A stretch of DNA of 52,815 nt from an uncultured Francisellaceae bacterium (GTDB lineage: Bacteria > Pseudomonadota > Gammaproteobacteria > Francisellales > CACEW01): NCBI GenBank assembly GCA_905612315.1, contig CAJQSL010000012.1, positions 1 to 52,815 of the forward strand, in the 5' to 3' direction. Positions 45,055-52,750 of the stretch are shown piece after piece (positions within the stretch are counted from its first letter, which is position 1; each line of letters starts with the position of its first letter). The position numbers were made by a program, and so were the translations under genes. The notes under the pieces were generated by a model, which made no database searches, was not told the DNA's origin, and saw only the letters and a program-made list of their open reading frames with translations.

Positions 45055-46462
45055 GAAAGTACTCTCCATCTAAACAAGCCATGCAAGGTTTTTTAGTTTC
45101 ATACTTCCCTCTTCTGGTTAAAGCCTCAATTAAATCATCTTGAGACTGATATAAAAGCGCATCTACACCGAACTCTTTTTCTAGCTCTTCTAAGCTATAT
45201 TTATATGCGATAAGCTCAGCTTCAGTTGGAATATCTATTCCATAAAAACAAGGATGTTTAATTTCAGGGCAGGTACTAACTAGATATACTGATTTAGCCC
45301 CAGACTCTCTAACCATTTTAACTATTTCACGAGATGTTGTGCCACGCACGATGCTATCATCCACTAAAATAATATTTTTATCTCTTATTTCAGTTTCTTG
45401 TGGTGCAAGCTTATATCTTACGGATCTTCGTCTTATAGCATCATCCGGCATGATAAAGGTTCTGCCAATAAATGGATTTTTATATAAGCCTTCTGAGTAT
45501 CTAACTCCTAATTTAGTTGCAAAAGATAAAGCTGCGGTATTAGATGTAAAAGGTACAGGAATTACTACATCTACTGGTAAGTCACTAAATTTTTCTTGCC
45601 ATTTATTAGCAAGGTTTTGCCCCAGCCTTAGTCTTGCCCTGTAAACACTAACATCATCAATTTTTGCATCGGGTCTTGAGAAATATACTTTCTCGAACAT
45701 ACAAGGGCGAAACTCTTTTTGTAATACGGTTTTTCTAAATACTTTTCCATCCAAAGATATAAACACTAATTCACCGGGTAATACATCTTCTACTTGCTCA
45801 TAACCTAATGCATAAAAACCTGCATTTTCAGAAGCGATCACATAAGATTTATCACCGCTTTCATCTTCTCGCTCACCCATAACTAGGGGCCTAATACCAT
45901 GTGGGTCTCTAAAAGCTACTAAGCCTTTACCGATAATAGAGCACACTACTGAATATGAGCCTTGAGCATTTAACATTAAATTACGAATAGCTTTTTCTAA
46001 TTGTGCAAAAAAACCTTCATCTGTATCAACATCACCACCTTGATCCTCTAGGCTTGATGCTAAAAGATGTATTAAAGTTTCTGAATCACTTTTTGTATTT
46101 AGGTGTCTGCGCTTTTCTTTTTTTAAGTATTCTGCAAGCTTTTCATAGTTGGTAAGTTGGCCATTATGTGCCATGGCAATTCCATAAGGGCTGCCAATCC
46201 AAAAAGGCTGGGTCTCATCTGAGGCTAATGATCCTGATGTTGGATATCTAACATGCCCCAACCCTAGATTACCATCAAGGTTAGCCATATCTTCTTGTGT
46301 GAAAACATCTTTAACTAAGCCTTGGCCAATTTTAATATTAAATCTCTCATTGGCTGTTATTATGCCGGCAGCATCCTGCCCTCTGTGTTGCAGCTGCATT
46401 AATAAGTCATGAATTTGTACTGCCACTTTCTTTTTACTTAAAACCCCAACTACACCGCACAT
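45044..46462 (-). CDS. purF: amidophosphoribosyltransferase, iron-sulfur (B. subtilis-like) type
   Basis: 472 residues, shorter than E. coli PurF (505). First step of purine synthesis. Cys2 is the glutaminase nucleophile directly after Met, with no long propeptide. PRPP motif: ILVDDSIVRGTTSREIV. Four Cys occupy the positions of the B. subtilis 4Fe-4S ligands: RPCMFEKVYF, KHPCFYGID and KPCMACLDGEYF. E. coli PurF lacks that set. First gene of the purF-purD-purN run, itself after purC. Confidence 0.94.
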   Translation of the reverse strand: MCGVVGVLSKKKVAVQIHDLLMQLQHRGQDAAGIITANERFNIKIGQGLVKDVFTQEDMANLDGNLGLGHVRYPTSGSLASDETQPFWIGSPYGIAMAHNGQLTNYEKLAEYLKKEKRRHLNTKSDSETLIHLLASSLEDQGGDVDTDEGFFAQLEKAIRNLMLNAQGSYSVVCSIIGKGLVAFRDPHGIRPLVMGEREDESGDKSYVIASENAGFYALGYEQVEDVLPGELVFISLDGKVFRKTVLQKEFRPCMFEKVYFSRPDAKIDDVSVYRARLRLGQNLANKWQEKFSDLPVDVVIPVPFTSNTAALSFATKLGVRYSEGLYKNPFIGRTFIMPDDAIRRRSVRYKLAPQETEIRDKNIILVDDSIVRGTTSREIVKMVRESGAKSVYLVSTCPEIKHPCFYGIDIPTEAELIAYKYSLEELEKEFGVDALLYQSQDDLIEALTRRGKYETKKPCMACLDGEYFHEE

Positions 46463-46486
46463 AAACCTATCCTTAAATTTTTAATT

Positions 46487-47518
46487 TTAAATTAAATCTA
46501 AACATGCTACTGCTGCATCTTTAATGTTATCAATAGCCTCTTTACCATAAGATTCATCTGGAGAAAATGGCAAATTGGTAATTCTTTCATAAACATCTAT
46601 ATACTGGCTTGTTATAAACTTTACTAATTCTAGTGGAATTTTTGGTAGATTTTTATCTTTATATGGATCACATCTTTCTCGCACCCATAAGCGCATTAAT
46701 TCTTTATCATAAGCTTTGGGGTTTGTTATATCTTCTTCCCAAGATTTTAGATCCCAGTATCTACTAGAATCTGAAGTGTGACACTCATCAATTAGCATTA
46801 ATTTATTATCAGCTGTTAAACCAAATTCATATTTAGTATCAACTAAGATTAAACCCGCATCTTTAGCTTTTTGTTGCCCGAATTTAAATAACTCTAATGC
46901 AACTTGTGATATTTGCTCCCAATATGGTGCAATCTCAGTATGAGCTTTCATATCATCTATGCTCATAGGTTCATCATGAATATCTGATTTACTGGTTGGA
47001 TCTAAAATAGGCTCTGGCAGTTTTGAATTTTTAGGTAGATTATCTTTTAATTCATGTCCAAAGAAATTACGCTCACCATTATTATATCTTGTCCAAATAG
47101 CGGTATTTGTGCTGCCGGTAAGATAAGATCTAACTACAACTTCAACTGGTAAAACTTTTATATTCTCACATAAGATCATTCTAGGATTTGGCATAGCAAT
47201 GCAATGATTAGCAACTATATCTTTGGTGTTATTAAACCACCAAGTACTAAGCTGATTTAATAATTGGCCTTTAAATGGGACTTCACATATTGCTCTATCA
47301 AAAGCACTTAGTCTATCAGTTGCAAGCATAAGGCGTTTAGTTTTATTACCTTTAGATAATAAATAGCTATTTCTAACTTTTCCTTTATGAATTAATTTAA
47401 TATCTTTATTAAAATCACCTAGGTCATAATCTAGATCATCTGATTTATAAGCATGGGTTATTATATCTCCAAAACGAGAATCAATTGCCGGATCAATATT
47501 AAATTTTGAACTTTCCAT
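46487..47518 (-). CDS. purC: SAICAR synthase, long form
   Basis: 343 residues, over 100 more than E. coli PurC (237) and nearer the yeast-type length. Joins CAIR and aspartate with ATP. HKGKVRNSYLL for ATP, MLATDRLSAFDRAI, VVVRSYLTGSTNTAIW and LILVDTKYEFGL, then DECHTSDSSRYW are the family motifs. Followed by purF after 24 bp, so probably one operon purC-purF-purD-purN, in non-pathway order. Confidence 0.94.
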   Translation of the reverse strand: MESSKFNIDPAIDSRFGDIITHAYKSDDLDYDLGDFNKDIKLIHKGKVRNSYLLSKGNKTKRLMLATDRLSAFDRAICEVPFKGQLLNQLSTWWFNNTKDIVANHCIAMPNPRMILCENIKVLPVEVVVRSYLTGSTNTAIWTRYNNGERNFFGHELKDNLPKNSKLPEPILDPTSKSDIHDEPMSIDDMKAHTEIAPYWEQISQVALELFKFGQQKAKDAGLILVDTKYEFGLTADNKLMLIDECHTSDSSRYWDLKSWEEDITNPKAYDKELMRLWVRERCDPYKDKNLPKIPLELVKFITSQYIDVYERITNLPFSPDESYGKEAIDNIKDAAVACLDLI

Positions 47519-47534
47519 ATAATTTCTCTTAAAA

Positions 47535-48032
47535 TTATTGCTGGGACTTTTTCATGATTCTAGATTTTTGGCGCTCCCAATCCTTGGTTTTAAGACTATG
47601 GCGCTTGTCATAATCTTTTTTACCAATAGCTAGAGCAATTTCAACTTTCACGAAATTACTTTTCCAATATAGCTTGGTTGGAACAATGGTATATCCTGTT
47701 TCTTTAATTTTACCGGCCAGTTTATCTATCTCACGCCGATGTAACAATAATTTTCTAGTGCGAGAAGGCTCAGCTGTAATATGAGTTGATGCTGAAGTTA
47801 AAGGGGTAAAGTGTGCATTTAGTAATAAAGCATCACCATTTTTAATAATTATATAAGCTTCTGATATTTGCGCTCGCCCATCTCTTAGGCTTTTCACTTC
47901 CCAGCCTTGCAGCTGAACTCCTGCTTCATATTTGCTTTCAAAGTGATATAGGTGCGATGCTTTCCTGTTTAAAGCAATTACACCGCTTGATCCTTGTTTG
48001 GCTTTTTTTTTAGCTTTTTGTTTGGCTGACAT
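47535..48032 (-). CDS. smpB: SsrA-binding protein
   Basis: 165 residues. Partner of tmRNA in ribosome rescue. GVIALNRKASHLYHFE, LQGWEVKSLRDGRAQISEAY and KKDYDKRHSLKTKDWERQKS are diagnostic. The basic tail is typical. Divergent from ratA, the arrangement common in gammaproteobacteria. No tmRNA gene is seen nearby. Confidence 0.96.
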   Translation of the reverse strand: MSAKQKAKKKAKQGSSGVIALNRKASHLYHFESKYEAGVQLQGWEVKSLRDGRAQISEAYIIIKNGDALLLNAHFTPLTSASTHITAEPSRTRKLLLHRREIDKLAGKIKETGYTIVPTKLYWKSNFVKVEIALAIGKKDYDKRHSLKTKDWERQKSRIMKKSQQ

Positions 48033-48178
48033 CTTTTTAACTCTTTTAACTATCTCATTATTTATATTTTTAGCAAAATCAGCTAAAATATTATTAACTG
48101 ATTTTATCCTTTCAAAACAAGGCTAGTATCATATCATTTTTTTTACCAACTTTCTAACTTATATCACAGGAAACCTAA

Positions 48179-48628
48179 ATGACAGAACTTAATAGAACGG
48201 CCCTTTTACCTTACTCCTCAGAGCAAATGTATGAGCTAGTTTGTGATATAAAATCTTATCCAAACTTTTTACCTTGGTGCGATTCCGTAGATATCCTAAA
48301 AGATGATAAGAAAAATAATATTATCGAAGCTAAGCTTTATGTGAAAAAAGGGTTTGTTGAGACAAGTTTTTCAACTAGAAACACTCTGAATAAAAACATT
48401 AGTCTTCATATGGACTTACTGGATGGGCCATTTGAATTTTTAGAAGGTCATTGGGAGTTTGTGTCTTTAAGTAAAACTGCTTGTAAAGTTGAGCTTAAAT
48501 TATCTTATAGATTTGCAAATCGCGCTTTTTCTATGGCGCTAAAACCTATTTTTACTCAAATCGGAAATATGATGCTGGATGCTTTTTGTGAGAGGGCTAA
48601 GCAGGTTTATGCGAAGGTTCCTGAGTAA
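48179..48628 (+). CDS. ratA: RatA / COQ10-like START-domain protein
   Basis: 149 residues. ALLPYSSEQMYELVCDIKSY, then PNFLPWCDSVDIL and the C-terminus MLDAFCERAKQVYAKV are characteristic. The family binds ubiquinone-like lipids; in E. coli RatA was described as a ribosome-association toxin. It normally stands next to rnfH; here 2.1 kb of accessory DNA separates them, and its 3' end is copied at 49619. Confidence 0.93.
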   Translation: MTELNRTALLPYSSEQMYELVCDIKSYPNFLPWCDSVDILKDDKKNNIIEAKLYVKKGFVETSFSTRNTLNKNISLHMDLLDGPFEFLEGHWEFVSLSKTACKVELKLSYRFANRAFSMALKPIFTQIGNMMLDAFCERAKQVYAKVPE

Positions 48629-48633
48629 AAAAA

Positions 48634-48697
48634 TATTTTATTACAATATCAAACTATAAAATTATTATTTTATTACAATATCAAACTATAAAATTAT
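48634..48697. repeat. 32 bp tandem duplication
   Basis: Two exact 32 bp copies (48634-48665 and 48666-48697) starting TATTTTATTACAATATC, immediately after ratA and just before the PmrA-type box. Confidence 0.85.
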
Positions 48698-48702
48698 TAT
48701 TT

Positions 48703-48719
48703 CTTAATAAACCCTTAAT
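48703..48719 (+). promoter_or_regulatory. PmrA-type box upstream of the split effector-like gene
   Basis: CTTAAT-AAACC-CTTAAT, full consensus match with an 11 bp period. The element 16 bp after the start of the second half-site is TTTAGT (48730-48735). The gene starts at 48785. Confidence 0.7.
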
Positions 48720-48784
48720 AATTCTGTGGTTTAGTTAACTCTCAGTAAAAGCAAAAAATACGTGAAAGATTATAAGGAATACAA

Positions 48785-49096
48785 ATGGCGGCTATGGCAG
48801 ATATACTTAAATTGACATGCAGACAATTAATAACTTCTAATGATCTCATTCCAGGAGGTAGGACTGAACACCCATATTATATAGGTACATATCCAAATAA
48901 AGATATTGAGCGTTTATCTAAAAAGCTAGAGAGACTAAGGAAGTCATTAACAGCGATTTCTGTTCCTGAACATTTAAAAGATTATATTATATCTCTTACA
49001 ATAGCCAAAAAAGCTCGTATAGGTGAATGTGGCGAAGCCTCAGCCCTTGCTGCTTACAACTGCTTAAAGCTTAAGAATGCTGTTTTCAGAAACTAG
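48785..49096 (+). CDS. first part of a split unknown protein (candidate effector)
   Basis: 103 residues; AAGGA six bases before the ATG. No family recognised. Near the end is ARIGECGEASALAAYNCL: G-x-C-G-E followed by a helix is a layout seen in papain-like or transglutaminase-like folds, but this is a weak hint. The frame ends six residues later. A second frame starts inside it at 49077 and carries on in similar style, so the two are probably one gene broken by a one-base indel around 49070-49095. Confidence 0.55.
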   Translation: MAAMADILKLTCRQLITSNDLIPGGRTEHPYYIGTYPNKDIERLSKKLERLRKSLTAISVPEHLKDYIISLTIAKKARIGECGEASALAAYNCLKLKNAVFRN

Positions 49097-49463
49097 CAAA
49101 AGCTCTCTTAATGATTTTATCAAAGATAAAGATATAGTCATAGATGCATTTCTGGGAGTATCATTCACATATAGTGAATCAAATTGCAGCAAAGAACAAA
49201 GTCACTGGATACAATATCTAAATCGTTATCTACTTGGTCAAGACAAAGAAGAATCTAAAATTAAGACGCTATCAAGCAAGATAACAATAATATTAACAGA
49301 AAAGATGGGCAAGTCTCAAAAAGAATTATTAGATGATCAACTAACCGCTTTTGAAATAGAAGCTAATCCACACTTTAGTGGTGAGCCTAGTATTTTTGGA
49401 GACTCACCAGGCCCCTGGAGAGATAAGTACAACTTCCCGGAGGGAGTCCCAGAGCTCCTTTAG
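49077..49463 (+). CDS. second part of the split unknown protein
   Basis: 128 residues, overlapping the previous frame by 20 bases, without its own ribosome site. It reads SSLNDFIKDKDIVIDAFLGV, SHWIQYLNRYLLGQDKE, then a Pro/Gly-rich end (SPGPWRDKYNFPEGVPELL). His in SHW and the Asp residues could pair with the Cys of the first part. Best read as the downstream part of a frameshifted gene; programmed frameshifting is less likely. Confidence 0.5.
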   Translation: MLFSETSKSSLNDFIKDKDIVIDAFLGVSFTYSESNCSKEQSHWIQYLNRYLLGQDKEESKIKTLSSKITIILTEKMGKSQKELLDDQLTAFEIEANPHFSGEPSIFGDSPGPWRDKYNFPEGVPELL

Positions 49464-49520
49464 ATAAGGGCTTCTAACGGTTATCCAGAGCTCCTTTAGA
49501 TAAGGGCTTCTAACGGTTAT
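49449..49520. repeat. 36 bp tandem duplication over a gene end
   Basis: Two exact copies (49449-49484, 49485-49520) starting CCAGAGCTCCTTTAGATAAG. The first contains the stop codon of the preceding frame. Confidence 0.85.
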
Positions 49521-49539
49521 AATCTATGCTAATTGACAC

Positions 49540-49575
49540 CCTCCCCGCCCTAAATAGACGGGGTTTAGCCCCAAG
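49540..49575 (+). terminator. GC-rich hairpin
   Basis: CCCCG and CGGGG in CTCCCCGCCCTAAATAGACGGGG form a stem; CTAAA/TTTAG offers an alternative. It lies after the split gene; no long T run follows. Confidence 0.35.
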
Positions 49576-49618
49576 CGCAAATTAGATAAAAAAAGTCTCT
49601 CATAGGAGCCTAAATAGT

Positions 49619-49742
49619 AAACATGATGCTGGATGCTTTTTGTGAAAGGGCTAAGCAGGTTTATGCAAAAGTTCCTGAGTAGCTAAAAAATAACTTTACA
49701 GGTTTATGCGAAGGTTCCTGAGTAGCTAAAAAAATAACTTTA
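49619..49742. repeat. duplicated 3' end of ratA
   Basis: 49619-49681 repeats the last 60-odd bases of ratA (ATGATGCTGGATGCTTTTTG to CCTGAGTA) with four or five changes; 49699-49724 repeats the final part again (CAGGTTTATGCGAAGGTTCC), followed each time by AGCTAAAAAATAACTTTACA. Together with ratA itself this brackets the accessory insert. The stop codon of the next minus-strand gene falls in the last copy. Confidence 0.85.
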
Positions 49743-50462
49743 CATGGTTGGGCGGCGATCTTTTTTTCCAAGGAGACCTGGGTTACCACCAACCCGCCAA
49801 AGATTACGAAGATTACGAAGATTACGAAGATAAACCTGCAAAGCACAAGGTGATTCACCATTAGCAAAACCATTTTGTTCTATCGCTTTTGTACGTTGAG
49901 ATTCCATTAAAGATTCTAGCAATGCGCCTTTTATTTGTTCTGGCTCCTTTGTAGCTAAATCTGAATCTGAATCTGAATCTGAATCTGAACTACCAAGAGC
50001 TCGCCGTCGCTTATCAGAAAGGCGTAGTTTTGGAGGGCTTGGTGGCGATGATGGTGGTGGTGGCGTCGATGGTAATTTTTCTAGTGAAACTCTTTCTAAG
50101 CAACTAACCCCACCAGGACTAGGTTCTACTAACTGCCCTAGCGGTGATAATTCTGGTTTGTCTGGTTTCGCTGCTTCTGCTGCTTGTGCTTCTCTTCGTG
50201 CTTCTCTTCGTGCTTGTTCTTGTGCCGCTACTTCTGCTTGTGCCACTGCTTCTGCTGCTTGTGCCACTGCTTCTGCTGCTTGTGCCGCTGCTTCTGCTGC
50301 TTGTGCCGCTGCCTCTGCTTGTGCCGCCGCTGCCTCTGTTGCTCTTCGTGCCTCTGCTTCTTGTTCTGCCTGTTCTTCTGCTGCTGCTGCTTCTGCCGCC
50401 GCTTGTGCCGCTGCTGCTTCTGCCGCTCTTCGTGTCTCTGCTTTAGAATTGCAAGCTCCCAT
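49740..50462 (-). CDS. Ala-rich coiled-coil protein with acylation-type N-terminus, candidate effector
   Basis: 240 residues; AAGGA eight bases before the ATG. The N-terminus MGACNSK fits the eukaryotic N-myristoylation rule (Gly2, Ser6) with a Cys4 that could be palmitoylated, as in host membrane-anchored kinases. Residues about 10-100 are an Ala/Glu/Gln coiled coil built of short units such as AAQAAEA. Then come a Pro-rich stretch (STPPPPSSPPSPPK), a basic KRRR, a Ser-Asp run (SDSDSDSDSD) from a hexanucleotide tract, and a C-terminal NLRNLRNL repeat. No signal peptide. A PmrA-type box lies upstream. Delivery and lipidation are inferred. Confidence 0.7.
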   Translation of the reverse strand: MGACNSKAETRRAAEAAAAQAAAEAAAAEEQAEQEAEARRATEAAAAQAEAAAQAAEAAAQAAEAVAQAAEAVAQAEVAAQEQARREARREAQAAEAAKPDKPELSPLGQLVEPSPGGVSCLERVSLEKLPSTPPPPSSPPSPPKLRLSDKRRRALGSSDSDSDSDSDLATKEPEQIKGALLESLMESQRTKAIEQNGFANGESPCALQVYLRNLRNLRNLWRVGGNPGLLGKKDRRPTM

Positions 50463-50578
50463 AATAAATCCTTATAATTAATATAATCCAGAAGCTCAAT
50501 GAGTCAGGCTGTATAAAGACACCTGCAACACTTCACTCTAAATCGTTACATTTAATACAGTCACATTAACATCCAAAT

Positions 50579-50595
50579 ATTAAGGTTTTATTAAG
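50579..50595 (-). promoter_or_regulatory. PmrA-type box upstream of the acylation-motif protein
   Basis: On the minus strand CTTAAT-AAAAC-CTTAAT, identical to the box before the nucleoside phosphorylase. A -10-like TAATGT sits at 50563-50568, the same 16 bp offset. About 100 bp of leader to ATG 50462. Confidence 0.75.
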
Positions 50596-50737
50596 AATCT
50601 GTAAGATTTAGATAAAAATGAACAATAAAACTAAAAACACACTATTTATCCAAAGAAATTTATTTTAATTTAGCATCAAATAATAAATAATTACCCACCA
50701 AGCTCTTAATTTATTTAAAACAAGAACACATATTATT

Positions 50738-51052
50738 ATGAATACTATAAAAACAGGCATAGATTTAGATTTAAAAATAGAGATAGAAATAGCCTATGCC
50801 AGCGAAGAAAAACAACATCTAATAAGCCTTAAAATACCTAAAGGCTCAAGTGTAAAAGATGCTATAGAGCAATCTGATATCCTAAAACTTACGAATATAA
50901 AAGGTGATATAAAAAATTTATCTGATTTATCTATAGGAATTTGGAGCAAACCTGTTAATTTGGATTATATTCTTGAGGATGATGGAGCTAGAGTTGAGAT
51001 TTATCGGGGGCTTAAGGGTGATCCAAAGGAGGTTCGGCGGGCGCGAAGCTAG
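50738..51052 (+). CDS. rnfH: RnfH-family protein
   Basis: 104 residues. Beta-grasp (ubiquitin-like) UPF0125 family. IEIEIAYASEEKQHLISLKI, GSSVKDAIEQSDIL, GIWSKPVNLDYIL and RVEIYRGLKGDPKEVRRAR are diagnostic. Cellular role unknown; normally the second gene after ratA. Its last 41 bases overlap, on the other strand, the end of the repeat-rich membrane protein. Confidence 0.92.
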   Translation: MNTIKTGIDLDLKIEIEIAYASEEKQHLISLKIPKGSSVKDAIEQSDILKLTNIKGDIKNLSDLSIGIWSKPVNLDYILEDDGARVEIYRGLKGDPKEVRRARS

Positions 51053-51966
51053 GGCTGCCTCTCTCATGTGCAGTAGCACCACTCATAAAAGGAGCTTGAG
51101 GAGTTTGAGAAGTTTGAGCCTTTTTGTTATAATAACTATTGGCTACTCTATAAATAGCACTAAGTAATGCAAATCCAGCGACTACTACGGCTGGTATTGT
51201 ACCCATAGATCCAAGTCCTGTCATTACTGCCACTGCTGTCATGCCAATTATGCAAAGCGCCCATGATTTCTTGTCTGTAAGTTTAATACGCCCACGAAGC
51301 AAACTTTTAGATGCTTCGCCATCAGAAGCTCCAAGAAAAGATAAATTAGTATCTCCTGGGCCATTTGGGCTATTATACTTACCTGTATCATATTTCCTGT
51401 TAAAAAAACTACAAAACATAGCAAAGGAAAAAACAGCAGCCATTATTACAGGAGCTAACGGGTTAGTAATCATAGCAACTGCGGCTATCGTACCACCTAT
51501 TAAAAATAAACCCGAGGCAATGTTTACCCGCTTCCTTTTTTTTTCTATACTGACCTTTTCATTATTAGCTAATTGACTTTTATTATTAGCTAATTGACTT
51601 TTATTATTAGCATCATAAGCATCCGCAAAAGCACATATTCCATCATAAAAATTCCATGCCGCACAAAAAGCAAGCATAGAAAACGGTGGAATTGCCGTAA
51701 CTGATATGGCCACAGCCAAGCCTAGAGCTGCTCCAGTGAGATAGAAAGCATGCATAACTTTATTTCTGTGTTTATTTAAAAATTTTGCTGCTTCTGCTTC
51801 TGCTGCTTCTGCTGCTGGTGCTGCTGGTGCTGCTGGTGCTACTGGTGCTGGTACTGGTGCTGGTACTGGTACTGGTACTGGTAACTGGTACTGGTACTGG
51901 TACTGGTACTGGTACTGGTACTGGTACTGGTACTGGTACTGGTACTGGTACTGAACTGCTACCCAT
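51012..51966 (-). CDS. repeat-rich multi-pass membrane protein, currently out of frame (possible phase-variable gene)
   Basis: AAGGA seven bases before ATG 51966 supports this start: MGSSSVPVPVP and on. After about 11 Val-Pro units a single extra A in the GTACCA tract (near 51883-51884) shifts the frame to Thr-Ser repeats and a stop at 51772, giving 64 residues. Removing one base restores VPVPAPVPAP, APAAPAAEAAEAEAAKFL and a body of about 240 residues. The body has four to six hydrophobic segments (HAFYLTGAALGLAVAISV, SGLFLIGGTIAAVAMI, CIIGMTAVAVMTGLG), an ANNKSQL duplication, a KKRKR cluster and a Ser/Pro tail. An alternative ATG at 51992 is in frame with the body but lacks a ribosome site. 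Confidence 0.6.
51845..51955. repeat. hexanucleotide tract (GGTACT)n with one-base interruption
   Basis: About 11 perfect units from 51886 to 51953 and four more, partly GGTGCT, to 51845. One unit reads GGTAACT (51881-51887), seven bases instead of six. It encodes Val-Pro, Tyr-Gln or Thr-Ser according to frame. Confidence 0.9.
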
Positions 51967-52109
51967 ATAATTCCTTTTATATTAATATACATCTAAAGAT
52001 TCGTCATCTATAAATAATAACATAAGTCAAGCAAAAAATAAACGTTTTTATTGAAAAATAGCGGCAATGCATGTGATTTATTCAATGCAATACAATATAA
52101 TATAATTAA

Positions 52110-52700
52110 ACTCAACACGACCTTTGCGAGCAAGTCGCAGGCAAGTAGGTTTTGTTGCGTGGATGTTTTTTTTATATAAAAACAGAAAGATTCTACAAAC
52201 AGCCGTCGTTGCGAGGCTGCGCCGAAGCAATCTCGGGTGGAGCGCGTAGCGCGGAACCCGGACTTCTTAACAGGGATATTTATGATCCTTATAAAAACTA
52301 GAAATAAATATAGATATTATGTAATAACCCTGCCATCTGCACTTGCTTGCGTGCTACGTGCTTTGCACTTCGCACGAGATTGCTTCGCCGTTGCCTCGCA
52401 AAGACTGCCTTGGGTATGTTTTTTGGGTTTTATGACATCGCACTCAAGTTATGAAATGAACTTGCCCGACACTTGCTTACGCACTTCGCACGAGATTGCT
52501 TCGCCGTTGCCTCGCAAAGACTGCGGTCGGGAAGCTCTTTCCCTTTGAGGAAAGATTGAGATAGTCGCAAAGACTGCGGTCGGGAAGCTCTTCCCCTTTG
52601 AGGAAAGATTGAGATAGGTGGATCTACGCAACAATGCCTCCTCGCAAAGACTTTCCAAAATAGTCTTTGCGAGCGAAGCAAAGCTTCGTGTGGCAATCTC
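52110..52700. repeat. field of dispersed GC-rich repeats
   Basis: Several copies of the TTGCGAG / GCAATCTCG family in both directions: 52200-52235 (GCCGTCGTTGCGAGGCTG), 52366-52412 and 52485-52527 (CGCACGAGATTGCTTCGCCG, then TTGCCTCGCAAAGACTGC), and 52630-52705 (TCTTTGCGAGCGAAGCAAAG). The short open frames inside are repeat artefacts. No gene seen between 51993 and 52750. Confidence 0.75.
52512..52617. repeat. 53 bp tandem duplication inside the repeat field
   Basis: Two copies (52512-52564, 52565-52617) starting TCGCAAAGACTGCGGTCGGG and ending GAGATAG, differing at one position (CTTTCC versus CTTCCC). Each holds a CTTTCC/GGAAAG hairpin, weakened by that change in the second copy. Confidence 0.85.
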
Positions 52701-52750
52701 CCTCATAACTGCTGATGACTTATTACTATTTGCTATAGAAAAAGAACCAA

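Noticed and set aside
44075..45073. Plus-strand frames over purD
   Set aside because: Antisense to a well-conserved gene; no ribosome sites.
50144..50481. Long Leu/Val- and Ala/Ser/Cys-rich open frames on the plus strand
   Set aside because: They are antisense shadows of the Ala-rich coiled-coil gene; the repeated codons keep all frames open, and none has a ribosome site.
52237..52706. Frames of 85-103 codons near the right edge
   Set aside because: They consist of the dispersed and tandem repeats read through; no ribosome site and no protein-like pattern.
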